From NCBI RefSeq assembly GCF_013359595.1, contig NZ_JABFMP010000004.1, positions 124,001 through 188,000 on the forward strand: DNA of 64,000 nucleotides. Direction: 5' to 3'. Of this stretch, positions 43,367 to 53,358 are shown piece after piece. Source of the DNA: Pseudomonas sp. C1C7. Its GTDB lineage: Bacteria > Pseudomonadota > Gammaproteobacteria > Pseudomonadales > Pseudomonadaceae. Within the stretch, counting starts at the first letter, position 1; each line of letters opens with the position of its first letter. The translations under genes and the position numbers were made by a program. The notes under the pieces were generated by a model. It saw nothing but the letters and a program-made list of their open reading frames with translations. It did not search any database and was not told where the DNA came from.

Positions 43367-43850
43367 GCTGATCGCCGCCAATAAGGCTGTCTCCATCGAC
43401 TATACCCTGACCAACGACGCTGGTGAGGTCATCGACAGCTCCGCCGGCGGCGCGCCGCTGGTTTACCTGCAAGGCGCAGGCAACATCATCCCTGGCCTGG
43501 AAAAGGCTCTGGAAGGCAAGGCAGTCGGCGACGAACTGAACGTTTCCGTCGAGCCTGAAGACGCTTACGGCGAATACGCAGCCGAGCTGGTCAGCACCCT
43601 GAGCCGCAGCATGTTCGAAGGCGTCGACGAGCTGGAAGTGGGCATGCAGTTCCACGCTTCCGCGCCGGACGGCCAGATGCAGATCGTGACCATCCGTGAT
43701 CTGGACGGCGACGACGTCACCGTCGACGGCAACCACCCGTTGGCCGGTCAGCGCCTGAACTTCAAGGTCAAGATCGTCAGCATCCGTGATGCCAGCCAGG
43801 AAGAAATCGCTCATGGTCACATCCATGGCGAAGGTGGCCATCACCACTGA
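43365..43850 (+). CDS. slyD: FKBP-type peptidyl-prolyl isomerase SlyD
   Basis: 161-residue FKBP with inserted flap domain: FKBP core (VSIDYTLTNDAGEVIDSS; GNIIPGLEKALEGK) and IF loop (EDAYGEYAAELVSTLSR). A prolyl isomerase/chaperone that binds Ni through a His-rich tail, here short (HGHIHGEGGHHH). ATG at 43365 has AAAGG at 43351-43355. An in-phase extension upstream to 43266 runs through the DUF3565 gene and is not family-like. Confidence 0.95.
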   Translation: MLIAANKAVSIDYTLTNDAGEVIDSSAGGAPLVYLQGAGNIIPGLEKALEGKAVGDELNVSVEPEDAYGEYAAELVSTLSRSMFEGVDELEVGMQFHASAPDGQMQIVTIRDLDGDDVTVDGNHPLAGQRLNFKVKIVSIRDASQEEIAHGHIHGEGGHHH

Positions 43851-43878
43851 TTTCTGCGCTAAGCTCAGATAACTGGAG

Positions 43879-43901
43879 AGGCGCCCCGAGGGCGCCTTTT
43901 T
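43879..43901 (+). terminator. Terminator after slyD
   Basis: Perfect eight-base arms AGGCGCCC and GGGCGCCT, three-base loop, then a T-run. Confidence 0.9.
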
Positions 43902-43972
43902 AGTCTGCGGCCGTCCCAGGCGACACCGCCAAATCGTTGTTTCGAGAAAAACACGGGAATCTGGAGTACGTC

Positions 43973-44455
43973 ATGAGTGCTTTTCACGACCTTAATTTGA
44001 CAGGCCTGGATGGTAAGGCGCTGCCTTTGGCACCGTTCAAGGGGCACGTCGTGCTGGTGGTCAACGTGGCCTCCAAGTGCGGCCTGACGCCGCAGTACGC
44101 GGCGCTGGAAAACCTCTACCAGCAATACAAGGGCAAGGGTTTCAGTGTGCTGGGCCTGCCGTGCAACCAGTTTGCCGGCCAGGAACCGGGCTCCGAACAG
44201 GAGATCCAGGAGTTCTGCAGCCTCAACTACGGCGTGACCTTTCCGTTGTCCAGCAAGCTGGAAGTCAACGGCCATGACCGGCATCAGTTGTACAAACTGC
44301 TGGCGGGCGAGGGCGCTGAATTCCCCGGTGACATCACCTGGAACTTCGAGAAATTCCTGTTGGGCAAGGATGGACGCGTGCTGGCGCGGTTTTCGCCTCG
44401 CACGGCGCCGGATGATCCGAGCGTCGTTCAGGCAATCGAAAAAGCCCTGAGCTGA
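43973..44455 (+). CDS. Glutathione peroxidase family thiol peroxidase
   Basis: 160 residues. Peroxidatic Cys in NVASKCGLTPQY, Gln in GLPCNQFAGQEPG (with the second Cys typical of thioredoxin-dependent members), and Trp in ITWNFEKFL complete the GPx catalytic set; Cys replaces selenocysteine. ATG at 43973 follows CTGGAG. Such enzymes usually use thioredoxin, and trxB lies at 48183. Confidence 0.92.
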   Translation: MSAFHDLNLTGLDGKALPLAPFKGHVVLVVNVASKCGLTPQYAALENLYQQYKGKGFSVLGLPCNQFAGQEPGSEQEIQEFCSLNYGVTFPLSSKLEVNGHDRHQLYKLLAGEGAEFPGDITWNFEKFLLGKDGRVLARFSPRTAPDDPSVVQAIEKALS

Positions 44456-44465
44456 CATCCCCCCT

Positions 44466-44559
44466 CTGTAGGAGCAAAGCTTGCTCGCGATGACGTCGGC
44501 ACATTTAATCCCGATGTAGCCCGACAGACTGCAATCGCGAGCAAGCTTTGCTCCCACAG
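44466..44559. repeat. REP pair (REPIN), GGAGC/CTCGCG family
   Basis: Twenty-six-base arms (44466-44491, 44534-44559) with one mismatch, variant core GGAGCAAAGCTTGCTCGCGA. Between gpx and the OYE-family gene. Confidence 0.82.
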
Positions 44560-44657
44560 TCTTTTGATCCTTAATCACCCAAATCAATAGTGCTGTTAAT
44601 CTCGTCGCGCTCTCCATATTATCGCCGTCATAAAGTTTATCCCCGTGGAGCGCACCC

Positions 44658-45761
44658 ATGCCCGTTCAAGCCCTGTTCAAACCGTTCCACCTCGGCACCC
44701 TCGAACTGCCGACCCGCGTCGTCATGGCGCCGATGACCCGTTCGTTCTCCCCAGGCGGCATCCCCAATTCCAAAGTGATCGAGTACTACCGTCGTCGCGC
44801 CGCGGCCGGTGTTGGCCTGATCATCACCGAAGGCACCACCGTCGGGCACAAGGCCTCCAACGGCTACCCGAACGTGCCGCAGTTCTACGGCGAAGCTGCG
44901 CTGGCGGGCTGGAAGAAAGTGGTCGACGCGGTCCACGCCGAAGGCGGCAAGATCGTTCCGCAACTGTGGCACGTCGGCAGTGTGCGCCGCATCGGCACCG
45001 AGCCGGATGCCAGCGTGCCGGGTTACGGTCCGTCGGAGAAGATCAAGAACGATCAGGTCGTGGTCCACGGCATGAGCAAGCAGGACATCCAGGACGTGAT
45101 CGCCGCGTTCGCCCAGGCGGCCAAGGATGCCAAAAGCATCGGCATGGACGGCGTGGAAATCCACGGCGCCCACGGCTATCTGATTGACCAGTTCTTCTGG
45201 GAAGGCAGCAACCAGCGTACCGACGAATACGGCGGCGACCTGGCCAACCGTTCGCGCTTTGCCATCGAACTGATCCAGGCCGTGCGTGCCGCGGTCGGCG
45301 AAGGCTTCCCGATCATTTTTCGCTTCTCCCAGTGGAAGCAGCAGGACTACACCGCACGCCTGGTGCAAACGCCGCAAGCGCTGGGGGCGTTCCTCAAGCC
45401 GTTGGCCGATGCCGGTGTGGATATCTTCCACTGCTCGACCCGCCGCTTCTGGGAGCCGGAGTTCGACGGTTCGGAACTGAACCTGGCCGGCTGGACCCGC
45501 AAGCTCACCGGCAAGCCGACCATCACCGTGGGCAGCGTCGGCCTGGACGGCGAGTTCCTGCAGTTCATGGTCAACACCGACAAGGTCGCTCAACCGGCGA
45601 GCCTGGAAAAGCTGCTGGAGCGTCTGAACAACGATGAGTTCGACCTGGTGGCCGTCGGCCGCGCGCTGCTGGTGGATCCGGACTGGGCGCAGAAAGTGCG
45701 TGAAGGCCGTGAGCAGGACATCCTGCCGTTCAGCCGTGATGCGTTGATGACCTTGGTTTAA
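44658..45761 (+). CDS. Alkene reductase, old yellow enzyme family (NADH:flavin oxidoreductase)
   Basis: 367-residue FMN-dependent TIM-barrel enzyme. OYE features: LPTRVVMAPMTRS at the N-terminus, VPQLWHVG, GVEIHGAHGYLIDQFFW, YGGDLANRSRF, and VAVGRALLVDPDWAQ. Reduces activated alkenes, quinones or nitro compounds with NAD(P)H. Related to xenobiotic reductases and NemA, but I cannot assign a specific one. A similar gene lies in PAO1 near glutathione peroxidase and cysZ. Confidence 0.9.
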   Translation: MPVQALFKPFHLGTLELPTRVVMAPMTRSFSPGGIPNSKVIEYYRRRAAAGVGLIITEGTTVGHKASNGYPNVPQFYGEAALAGWKKVVDAVHAEGGKIVPQLWHVGSVRRIGTEPDASVPGYGPSEKIKNDQVVVHGMSKQDIQDVIAAFAQAAKDAKSIGMDGVEIHGAHGYLIDQFFWEGSNQRTDEYGGDLANRSRFAIELIQAVRAAVGEGFPIIFRFSQWKQQDYTARLVQTPQALGAFLKPLADAGVDIFHCSTRRFWEPEFDGSELNLAGWTRKLTGKPTITVGSVGLDGEFLQFMVNTDKVAQPASLEKLLERLNNDEFDLVAVGRALLVDPDWAQKVREGREQDILPFSRDALMTLV

Positions 45762-45780
45762 GCGGCGTCTGTCAGGGTCT

Positions 45781-45853
45781 CATCGCGGGCAAGCCCGCTC
45801 CCACAAGTTCTGTGTACACCACGGACCCTGGGGGAGCGGGCTTGCCCGCGATG
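45781..45853. repeat. REP pair (REPIN), GGGCAAGCCCGC variant
   Basis: Inverted arms at about 45781-45803 and 45830-45853 containing CATCGCGGGCAAGCCCGCTC. Lies between two convergent genes. Confidence 0.82.
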
Positions 45854-45875
45854 ACGGACTTAAGGTCAAAAAGAA

Positions 45876-47051
45876 TCAAGGCAAGGTCGGCACATTCGGC
45901 ACCCCCAACTCCCTCACACAAGCCCCCCGCAACTGCCCTTCGAACTGCTCGACAATCGCCTCCCATCCCTGGCGACTCGCATGCTGCCGCGCATTGAGCC
46001 GCATGCAGCGCAAAGTCTCGTCCTGCTCCAGCATCCACACCGCCGCATCGCAGAACGCCTCTTCATCCGCAGGCATCGCCAGCACGCCGTTGTAGCCATG
46101 ACGAATGTGTTGCGCCGCCGCCGCCTGATCGTAAGCCACCACACCCAACCCGGAAGCCAGCGCTTCGAGCACGACATTGCCGAACGTCTCGGTCAGGCTC
46201 GGAAACACGAACACATCCCCCGACGCATAGTGGCTGGCCAGGGCTTCACCCCGCTGTGAGCCGCAGAAAATCGCCTCGGGCATTTCGCTTTCCATTTGCA
46301 GGCGTTGCGGACCGTCGCCCACCACGATCAGCTTCAGGGTGCGTTGTGGATAACTGGCCTTGAGGGCGTCGAAGCAGCGCTTGAGCAGGCCGAGGTTTTT
46401 CTCCGGGGCCAGGCGCCCGACATGCATGACGGCGATATCCTTCTCGCCCAGCCCCCATTGCGCACGCAACGCATCCAGGCGTTTGGCCGGATGAAACAGC
46501 TGGCTGTCGACGCCACGGGACAACAGCGCCAAGCGCTCGAACTGCCGGCGCTCCAGCTCCATGCGCTGGCTGACGCTGGGCACCAGGGTCAGGTTGGAGC
46601 GATTGTGGAACCAGCGCAGGTAATGGGTCAGCAGGCGCGTCAGCAAACCGAGGCCGTACTGGCTGGAGTACTGCTGGAAATTGGTGTGAAAACCGCTGAC
46701 CACCGAAATCCCCAGGCGTCGCGCCGCGCGCAGGGCCGACAAGCCGAGCGGGCCTTCCGTGGCGATGTACAACACATCCGGGCGATGGCGCTTCCAGCGT
46801 CGCAACAGTTTGTGCATCGACGACTGACCCCATTGCAGGCCTGGATAACCCGGCAGCGGCCAGCCCCGGCACAGCAGCAATTCATCGTCGCTGCCCGCCG
46901 ACTGATCGCAACCCTGGCGCGGACGCACCAGTTCCACCTGATGCCCGCGCGCGCGCAAACCTTCGCACAGGCGGCCAAGAGTATTGGCCACGCCGTTGAT
47001 TTCGGGAGGGAAGGTTTCGGTGATCAGGGTGATATGCAGAGCTGTCGTCAT
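45876..47051 (-). CDS. Glycosyltransferase family 4-like (GT-B) protein
   Basis: 391 residues with a GT-B fold: N-terminal acceptor domain (LITETFPPEINGVANTLGRLCEGLRARGH) and C-terminal donor domain (VGRLAPEKNLGLLKRCFDAL; FPSLTETFGNVVLEALASGLG), including the EX7E motif region. Resembles mannosyl-/glucosyltransferases acting on lipids; the substrate is not deducible. ATG at 47049-47051 is chosen for the family start; an in-frame ATG at 47075 is the alternative. Confidence 0.88.
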   Translation of the reverse strand: MTTALHITLITETFPPEINGVANTLGRLCEGLRARGHQVELVRPRQGCDQSAGSDDELLLCRGWPLPGYPGLQWGQSSMHKLLRRWKRHRPDVLYIATEGPLGLSALRAARRLGISVVSGFHTNFQQYSSQYGLGLLTRLLTHYLRWFHNRSNLTLVPSVSQRMELERRQFERLALLSRGVDSQLFHPAKRLDALRAQWGLGEKDIAVMHVGRLAPEKNLGLLKRCFDALKASYPQRTLKLIVVGDGPQRLQMESEMPEAIFCGSQRGEALASHYASGDVFVFPSLTETFGNVVLEALASGLGVVAYDQAAAAQHIRHGYNGVLAMPADEEAFCDAAVWMLEQDETLRCMRLNARQHASRQGWEAIVEQFEGQLRGACVRELGVPNVPTLP

Positions 47052-47115
47052 GGCATCAGTGTCGGCTGAGGCCATGTCGACGTTGTGACGTTCAGATGAT
47101 GGATTTATGACCGGA

Positions 47116-47868
47116 TCAGCGTTGGCTCACCAGGTTCTCGGCACCGCGTTCACGGACCCAGAACAGCGTCGCACCGGCCACCGCCGCCGGCATCATAAGG
47201 ATGTTGACCACCGGGATCAGCAGCACCAGATAGACGATGCCGCCGAAGCTCATGCTCTGCCAGCGCTTCTGGCGCAGCCAGGCGAGCATCTCGTTCCAGC
47301 CCAGCTTGTGGTTGTCCGCCGGGTAGTCGATGTACTGGATGGCCATCATCCACACCCCGAACAGCAGCCAGAGCGGCGCGGCGATGATGTTGACCACGGG
47401 AATGAACGAGAGGATGAACAGGCCGATCGCCCGGGGCAGGAAGTAACCGAGCTTGCGCATCTCCCGGGCGAAGGTGCGCGGGACCATGGCGATCAGTTCG
47501 CCCCAGCTGAAGGCCGGGAAGTCATCGGTGCCGCGCACCACCACTTCGACCTTTTCCGCGAGGAAGCCGTTGAAGGGGGCGGCGATGACGTTGGCGAGCA
47601 TGGTGAAGGTGAAAAATACCATCAACAGCACCAGCACCACGAACAAGGGCCACAGGATGTAACTGAGAAAACCCAGCCAGTCGGGCAGCGTCGGCATCAG
47701 GGTATCGACCCACAGGCTGAATTGGTGGCCGGCCAGATAAATCAATCCGACGAACAGCACCAGGTTGATGGCCAGCGGCAACAACACGAATAAACGCAGG
47801 CTTGGACTCAAGACCAGGTTGAGGCCTTCACGCAGGTATTGCGGGCCTGACAGAACAGGGGCGGGCAT
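47116..47868 (-). CDS. cysZ: Sulfate transporter CysZ
   Basis: 250-residue membrane protein with four main hydrophobic segments ([24 protein letters not shown] cut short; [41 protein letters not shown]). The motifs [12 protein letters not shown] and [13 protein letters not shown] [13 protein letters not shown] are CysZ/EI24 hallmarks. Supplies sulfate to the cysD-cysNC route. Confidence 0.93.
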   Translation of the reverse strand: MPAPVLSGPQYLREGLNLVLSPSLRLFVLLPLAINLVLFVGLIYLAGHQFSLWVDTLMPTLPDWLGFLSYILWPLFVVLVLLMVFFTFTMLANVIAAPFNGFLAEKVEVVVRGTDDFPAFSWGELIAMVPRTFAREMRKLGYFLPRAIGLFILSFIPVVNIIAAPLWLLFGVWMMAIQYIDYPADNHKLGWNEMLAWLRQKRWQSMSFGGIVYLVLLIPVVNILMMPAAVAGATLFWVRERGAENLVSQR

Positions 47869-49139
<1,271 letters not shown>

Positions 49140-49157
49140 TTCTGCGGCGTTGAAATG

Positions 49158-49185
49158 AAAAAACCGGCTTTTTAGCCGGTTTTTT
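49158..49185 (+). terminator. Terminator after trxB
   Basis: Stem AACCGGCT/AGCCGGTT with a short T-rich loop, A-run before and T-run after; bidirectional in form. Confidence 0.9.
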
Positions 49186-49214
49186 GTGCCCACGATTTAA
49201 TGCCTGATCATGTT

Positions 49215-49250
49215 CCCCTGTGGGAGCGAGCAAGCCCGCTCCCACAGGGG
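49215..49250. repeat. Inverted repeat with REP core after trxB
   Basis: Perfect 14-base arms CCCCTGTGGGAGCG (49215-49228) and its complement (49237-49250) around eight bases containing AGCAAGCC. It lies between convergent trxB and the aminotransferase gene. Confidence 0.8.
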
Positions 49251-49259
49251 ATGGTGTTA

Positions 49260-50510
49260 TCAGGTCAGTTTCTGCAGACACGCTTCAAAGATGTCCAGCC
49301 CTTCCTCCAGCACCGCCGCTTCGGTGGTCAACGGCGCCAGCAACCGAACAATATGGCGCGACTTCCCGCTCGGCATCAGCAACAAGCCCGCCTCCCGCGC
49401 CAACGCCAGCAACTGCGTCAACTGCGCTGGCGCCGGTGTGCCGTCGGCATTCGCCAACTCGATCCCGCGCATCGCACCCACGCCCGTCATGCGCCCGAGG
49501 AACGGTGACAGCTTGCGCTCACGCCAGGATTGGTAACGACTGACAATCGCCTCTTCCTGCTGTGCACCCCAGGCCTGCAGATGGGCATCGGTCATTTCGT
49601 CCAGGGTCGCCAGCGCGGCGGCGCAAGCGATGGGGTTGCCGGAGTAGGTGCCGCCCAGCCCGCCCTTGGGCAGGTTGTCGAGCAGCGACTTGCGCCCGAC
49701 CACCGCTCCCAGCGGCAAGCCACCGCCGATGCTTTTGCCGAGTAGGATCAGGTCCGGCTCGATGCCCAGGCGCGAGAAGGCGAAGCGTTGTCCGGTGCGA
49801 CCGAAGCCGGACTGGATCTCATCGGCGATCAGCAGGATGCCTTTGTCGTCGCAGAACTTGCGCAAGGCCTGGGCGAACTCGATATCCATCGCCAGGAAAC
49901 CCGCCTCGCCCTGCACCGGTTCGACGATAAAGCAGGCCACGTCCTCGACGTCGAGTTCGACGCTGAACAGGCGCTCCATGGCCTTCAGCGCCTCGGCACA
50001 GGTCACGTCGTTGTCCTGGCTGGGGAAGGGCAGGTGATACACGGGCCCCGGCAGCACGCCGATTTTCTGTTTGTAGGGCGCGACTTTGCCATTGAGGTTG
50101 AGAGTGGCCAGGGTGCGCCCGTGGAAGCCACCATCGAACGCAATGACCGCCGTACGGCCGGTGGCGCCACGGACGATCTTCAGCGCGTTTTCCGCCGCCT
50201 CGGCGCCGCTGTTGGTGAGCATGCCGCTGACCGGGTACTCGACCGGGATGAACGCCGCCAGGCGATCCATGAACTCGAGGTACGGCGTATGGGGTGCGGC
50301 GTTGAAGGCGTAATGGGTCAGGCGCGTGGCCTGCTCGCGAATGGCGCCGACGATGCGCGGGTGGCAATGCCCGAGGTTCAGCACGCCGATACCACCGACG
50401 AAGTCGATGTAGCGCTTGCCGTCGGTGTCCCACACCTCGGCGTTCTTGCCGTGGCTGAGGGTGACAGGGTGAACGATGTTGATCGACTGGCTGATGGTTT
50501 CGCTGTGCAT
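49260..50510 (-). CDS. Class III PLP-dependent aminotransferase (GABA/2-aminoadipate type)
   Basis: 416 residues. PLP features: TNSGAEAAENALKIVRGAT, the class-III signature LLIADEIQSGFGRTG, and the Schiff-base Lys in DLILLGKSIGGGLPLG. Closest overall to GabT-like 4-aminobutyrate transaminases. A P. putida enzyme of this type (PP_4108, from memory) acts on 2-aminoadipate in lysine breakdown, so the substrate should be left open. No gabD lies nearby, which argues against the classical gabDT operon. Confidence 0.88.
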   Translation of the reverse strand: MHSETISQSINIVHPVTLSHGKNAEVWDTDGKRYIDFVGGIGVLNLGHCHPRIVGAIREQATRLTHYAFNAAPHTPYLEFMDRLAAFIPVEYPVSGMLTNSGAEAAENALKIVRGATGRTAVIAFDGGFHGRTLATLNLNGKVAPYKQKIGVLPGPVYHLPFPSQDNDVTCAEALKAMERLFSVELDVEDVACFIVEPVQGEAGFLAMDIEFAQALRKFCDDKGILLIADEIQSGFGRTGQRFAFSRLGIEPDLILLGKSIGGGLPLGAVVGRKSLLDNLPKGGLGGTYSGNPIACAAALATLDEMTDAHLQAWGAQQEEAIVSRYQSWRERKLSPFLGRMTGVGAMRGIELANADGTPAPAQLTQLLALAREAGLLLMPSGKSRHIVRLLAPLTTEAAVLEEGLDIFEACLQKLT

Positions 50511-50622
50511 GAAGGGCGGGCTCGGAAGAAGGAGGACTTCTTTTTATCTAAGCCGTGAGCAGCGGTGGCGGGCAAACGAAATAAAGTGGACGGGTCAATC
50601 TTAAAAGTCGGGATGTGTTTTC

Positions 50623-50730
50623 ACCCTGGGGGAGCGAGCCTGCTCGCGATGGTCGTCAACGATTACGCTGGCTACCTGAAACCCTGCGGTGTTCCAGCTT
50701 TCATCGCGAGCAGGCTCGCTCCCACAGGGT
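50623..50730. repeat. REP pair (REPIN), GGAGCG/CTCGCG family
   Basis: Inverted arms at about 50623-50651 and 50702-50730 with the GGGAGCGAGCCTGCTCGCGA core, between the aminotransferase start region and the HopJ-family gene end. Confidence 0.82.
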
Positions 50731-50746
50731 TCAGGCGCAGGTTTGA

Positions 50747-51085
50747 TCAGCGACGGGTCAACGGCTGCTGCGCAAATTTCACCCCGGCCAGGCCATGGGC
50801 GATCAGCGCGCGGATGTTGCCGTGGTCGCTGCCTTCAGGCGTCGCCACCACCGAACGGTAATGCTCGCCGAACGCCAGCAGGGCTTCTTCATCGCTCAGG
50901 CCTTCCAGCAGCGCCAGGCCCAGGGTCTTGCACGAACCTTCGTTCTGCCCGGCTGCGTTTTCCACGCCGCCGTTGTTGAAGGCCTGAGGTTGGTAATCGT
51001 AGCCGGCGGCAATGAACGCCAGGGTGTCGGCGAAAACGTGTTCGCCGCTCTTGAGGCTGGCGCGCAGGGTGTTCAAATCACTCAT
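50747..51085 (-). CDS. HopJ type III effector family protein
   Basis: 112 residues beginning MSDLNTLRASLKSGEHVFAD and containing FNNGGVENAAGQNEGSCK, the conserved core of the HopJ family. Although named after a Pseudomonas syringae effector, the family is chromosomal in many non-pathogens. Here it overlaps the DUF1244 gene by eight bases and no type III secretion genes are seen, so an intracellular housekeeping role is more likely. Function unknown. Confidence 0.85.
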   Translation of the reverse strand: MSDLNTLRASLKSGEHVFADTLAFIAAGYDYQPQAFNNGGVENAAGQNEGSCKTLGLALLEGLSDEEALLAFGEHYRSVVATPEGSDHGNIRALIAHGLAGVKFAQQPLTRR

Positions 51086-51374
51086 TGGGTTTTCCTTTGG
51101 CGAACGCCGCCTGTTGTTCGGCGCTGGCTTCTTTCTGGTATTGGGCTTTCCACTCGGCGTACGGCATGCCGTAAACCACTTCGCGGGCGTCATCGAGGCT
51201 GACCTCGATCTGGCGTTCATCGGCGGCCGCCTTGTACCACTTGGACAGGCAGTTGCGGCAGAAACCGGAGAGGTTCATCAGGTCGATGTTCTGCACATCC
51301 TTGCGGCTGTCCAGATGGGCCACCAGCCGGCGAAAGGCGGCGGCTTCGAGTTCGAGGCGTTCTTGATCGGTCAT
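51078..51374 (-). CDS. DUF1244 family protein
   Basis: 98 residues from MTDQERLELEAAAFRRL. The conserved NLSGFCRNCLSKWY motif with a CxxC pair, and EVVYGMPYAEWKAQYQ, define DUF1244, whose function is unknown. Overlap with the HopJ-family gene implies coupled translation. It is 95 bases downstream of folX and may be part of a longer transcript with the fol genes. Confidence 0.9.
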   Translation of the reverse strand: MTDQERLELEAAAFRRLVAHLDSRKDVQNIDLMNLSGFCRNCLSKWYKAAADERQIEVSLDDAREVVYGMPYAEWKAQYQKEASAEQQAAFAKGKPNE

Positions 51375-51396
51375 GGGGGTCTCTTTGAGACAGCTG

Positions 51397-51459
51397 CAAG
51401 CGGCAAGCTCAAGCTGCAAGATGGGTTGCGGTGGGTCGAAGTCTACAGCTTGCCGCTTG
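51397..51459. repeat. Inverted repeat AAGCGGCAAGCT between folX and DUF1244
   Basis: Thirteen-base arms (51397-51409 and 51447-51459) with further CAAGCTGCAAG-like repeats around. Similar AGCGGCAAGCTTC.. words occur near 39840, so this is another dispersed intergenic repeat family. Confidence 0.6.
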
Positions 51460-51469
51460 AAGCTTGTAG

Positions 51470-51841
51470 CTAGCGGCTCGCTGCAAGCGTTATCGACACC
51501 GATTCGGCAAAGCGCAAGGCGTGGGGCTTGTCCACTTCGACTTCGGCGTACAGCACCGATGGGTTGGCCATGACCAGATCGAGGATTTCCTGGGTCAGGC
51601 GTTCGAGCAGGGCAAAGCGGTTGCCTTCGACGTGGGCGATGATCGCCTTGGTGATGGTCCGGTAGTTCAGCGCGTGATCGATATCGTTGTCACGCACCGC
51701 TTCCTGGGCCGCATAGAGGATGGTCAGATTGATCAACACATCCTGCTTGTTGAGGATTTCATCTTCGTTGATGCCGATGTAGGTGCGCAGGCACAGGTCC
51801 TTGACCCGGATGCGCGCCATGCCTGGTTGAAGTTGTGGCAT
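51470..51841 (-). CDS. folX: Dihydroneopterin triphosphate 2'-epimerase FolX
   Basis: 123-residue tunnelling-fold pterin enzyme related to dihydroneopterin aldolase FolB. It starts [28 protein letters not shown] and contains the active-site stretch [16 protein letters not shown]. FolX rather than FolB is preferred because it lies beside folE and folM, the trio that makes tetrahydromonapterin in pseudomonads. The ATG is two bases after the folE stop. Confidence 0.88.
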   Translation of the reverse strand: MPQLQPGMARIRVKDLCLRTYIGINEDEILNKQDVLINLTILYAAQEAVRDNDIDHALNYRTITKAIIAHVEGNRFALLERLTQEILDLVMANPSVLYAEVEVDKPHALRFAESVSITLAASR

Positions 51842-51843
51842 TA

Positions 51844-52434
51844 CTACTTGCTCCGTCCAATCAATTGCAGGAACTCCTGGCGGGTGTTGCTCGACTCGCG
51901 GAAGGCGCCGAGCATCACCGAGGTGTTCATGGTTGAATTCTGTTTCTCGACGCCGCGCATCATCATGCACATGTGCTTGGCTTCGATGACTACCGCGACA
52001 CCGGCCGCGCCCGTCACCTGCTGCACCGCGTCGGCGATTTGCCGGGTGAGGTTTTCCTGGATCTGCAGGCGTCGGGCGAACATGTCCACCAGTCGCGCGA
52101 TCTTCGACAGGCCCAGTACCTTGCCCGTTGGAATATAAGCCACGTGTGCCTTGCCGATGAAGGGCAGCATGTGGTGTTCGCAGAGCGAATACAGCTCGAT
52201 GTTGTCGACGATCACCATCTCGTCGTTATCGGAGGCGAACAGTGCGCCGTTGACGATTTCTTCGACGCTTTGATCGTAGCCGTGGCAGAGGTACTGCATC
52301 GCCTTGGCCGCGCGCACCGGGGTGTCGAGCAGGCCTTCGCGGTCGGGGTTCTCACCCAGACCGATGAGGATTTCGCGATAGCTTTCGGCCAGGTCGTTCT
52401 GGGGCTGATCGTTCTGAGGCAGGGATAACGTCAT
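51844..52434 (-). CDS. folE: GTP cyclohydrolase I FolE
   Basis: Opens the GTP ring to 7,8-dihydroneopterin triphosphate, entry to folate and monapterin. 196 residues. Zn ligands Cys and His in [12 protein letters not shown], later Cys in [30 protein letters not shown] is the signature. A Zn-dependent type IA enzyme. Member of folM-folE-folX. Confidence 0.95.
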   Translation of the reverse strand: MTLSLPQNDQPQNDLAESYREILIGLGENPDREGLLDTPVRAAKAMQYLCHGYDQSVEEIVNGALFASDNDEMVIVDNIELYSLCEHHMLPFIGKAHVAYIPTGKVLGLSKIARLVDMFARRLQIQENLTRQIADAVQQVTGAAGVAVVIEAKHMCMMMRGVEKQNSTMNTSVMLGAFRESSNTRQEFLQLIGRSK

Positions 52435-52454
52435 GGTAAATCCTCGCGGGACAC

Positions 52455-53165
52455 TTATTTGATGTGCCTTCCGCCATTGACGGTCAGGGTCGTGCCGGTG
52501 ACATAGGGGTTATCGAGCAAATAACGCAGGCTCTGGTAGATCACCTCGCTGCCGGGCTCGATGCCCAGCGCGGACTTGGCCAGCGCCTTGGCGCGATAGG
52601 CCGCGTCGTCGTCAGGGTTGAACAGTAGCAGGGCCGGGGCGATCCCGTTGACCTTGATGCCCGGCGCGTATTTGGCGGCGAAGGACAGGGTCAGGCTTTC
52701 GAGCCCGGCTTTGCTGGCGCAGTAACCAATATGCTTGCTGCTGCCCTTGCGTGTCACGTCATCGCTGATGTGCACGATGTCCGCCGGGGTCGAGCGCTCG
52801 AGCAGGTCGGCGCAATGCAGGTTGATCAGGTAGGGCGCCAGCATGTGCACGTGGAACATGCGGGTGAACGCCTGCGCGTCGGTGTCCGGGGTTTCGGCCA
52901 GCCATTCGGACGCGTTGTGCACGATGGCCCGCAGGCTGTCGGTATGGGTGTTCAGTTCGCGGATGAAATCGAGGATCCCCGCTTCGCTGGAGAAGTCGGC
53001 GAACACCGCCGTCGCCCCCAGATCGCGCAGCGCCTGCACGCCGGGGCGCTCGCTGCGGTAGCTGAAGATCACGCGATGGCCGTCTTCGAGCAATCGCTGC
53101 GCACAGTGCAGGCCAACGCGCTGGCCGGCACCGGTGATGAGGATGGGAGCTGCGGAAGAAGTCAT
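52455..53165 (-). CDS. folM: Dihydromonapterin reductase FolM (pteridine reductase-type SDR)
   Basis: 236-residue short-chain dehydrogenase with [14 protein letters not shown] (pteridine-reductase TGxxxRxG nucleotide site), NAS motif in [11 protein letters not shown], and YCASKAGLE catalytic YxxxK. Reduces dihydromonapterin/dihydrofolate using NADPH. First gene of folM-folE-folX, 20 bases before folE. Candidate -10 TATAGT (minus strand, 53194-53199) lies 28 bases upstream. Confidence 0.9.
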   Translation of the reverse strand: MTSSAAPILITGAGQRVGLHCAQRLLEDGHRVIFSYRSERPGVQALRDLGATAVFADFSSEAGILDFIRELNTHTDSLRAIVHNASEWLAETPDTDAQAFTRMFHVHMLAPYLINLHCADLLERSTPADIVHISDDVTRKGSSKHIGYCASKAGLESLTLSFAAKYAPGIKVNGIAPALLLFNPDDDAAYRAKALAKSALGIEPGSEVIYQSLRYLLDNPYVTGTTLTVNGGRHIK

Positions 53166-53193
53166 GAACGGCTCGGGTCGCGGTAAGAGCAAA

Positions 53194-53241
53194 ACTATAA
53201 CAGCGCTTCGCCGCGTTCACCTATGCCCCTCTTGTTCACCT
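53194..53241 (-). promoter_or_regulatory. folM promoter with tandem AGGTGAAC repeats
   Basis: On the minus strand, AGGTGAAC occurs at 53241-53234 and again at 53222-53215, exactly 19 bases apart, followed by TATAGT at 53199-53194. The second repeat falls at the -35 position, where the match to TTGACA is poor. This is the layout of an activator-dependent promoter. The binding protein is unknown; the MerR regulator at 54163 is an obvious candidate. Confidence 0.5.
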
Positions 53242-53253
53242 GCATCCCGCTTG

Positions 53254-53346
53254 CTGTAGGAGCGAGGCTTGCCGGCGAAGAACGATAACGCGGATTTACA
53301 GATACACCGCGTCAGCGTTCTTCGCGGGCGAGCCTCGCTCCTACAG
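53254..53346. repeat. REP pair (REPIN) between folM and ABM gene
   Basis: Inverted arms of about 31 bases (53254-53284 and 53316-53346) containing CTGTAGGAGCGAGGCTTGCC; near-identical to the copy after hisC at 31804. Confidence 0.85.
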
Positions 53347-53358
53347 AAGCAGGGGGTG

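Noticed and set aside
50747..51085. Calling the HopJ-family gene evidence of a virulence or type III secretion region
   Set aside because: No secretion, chaperone or hrp-box signals nearby, and the gene overlaps a conserved DUF1244 gene.
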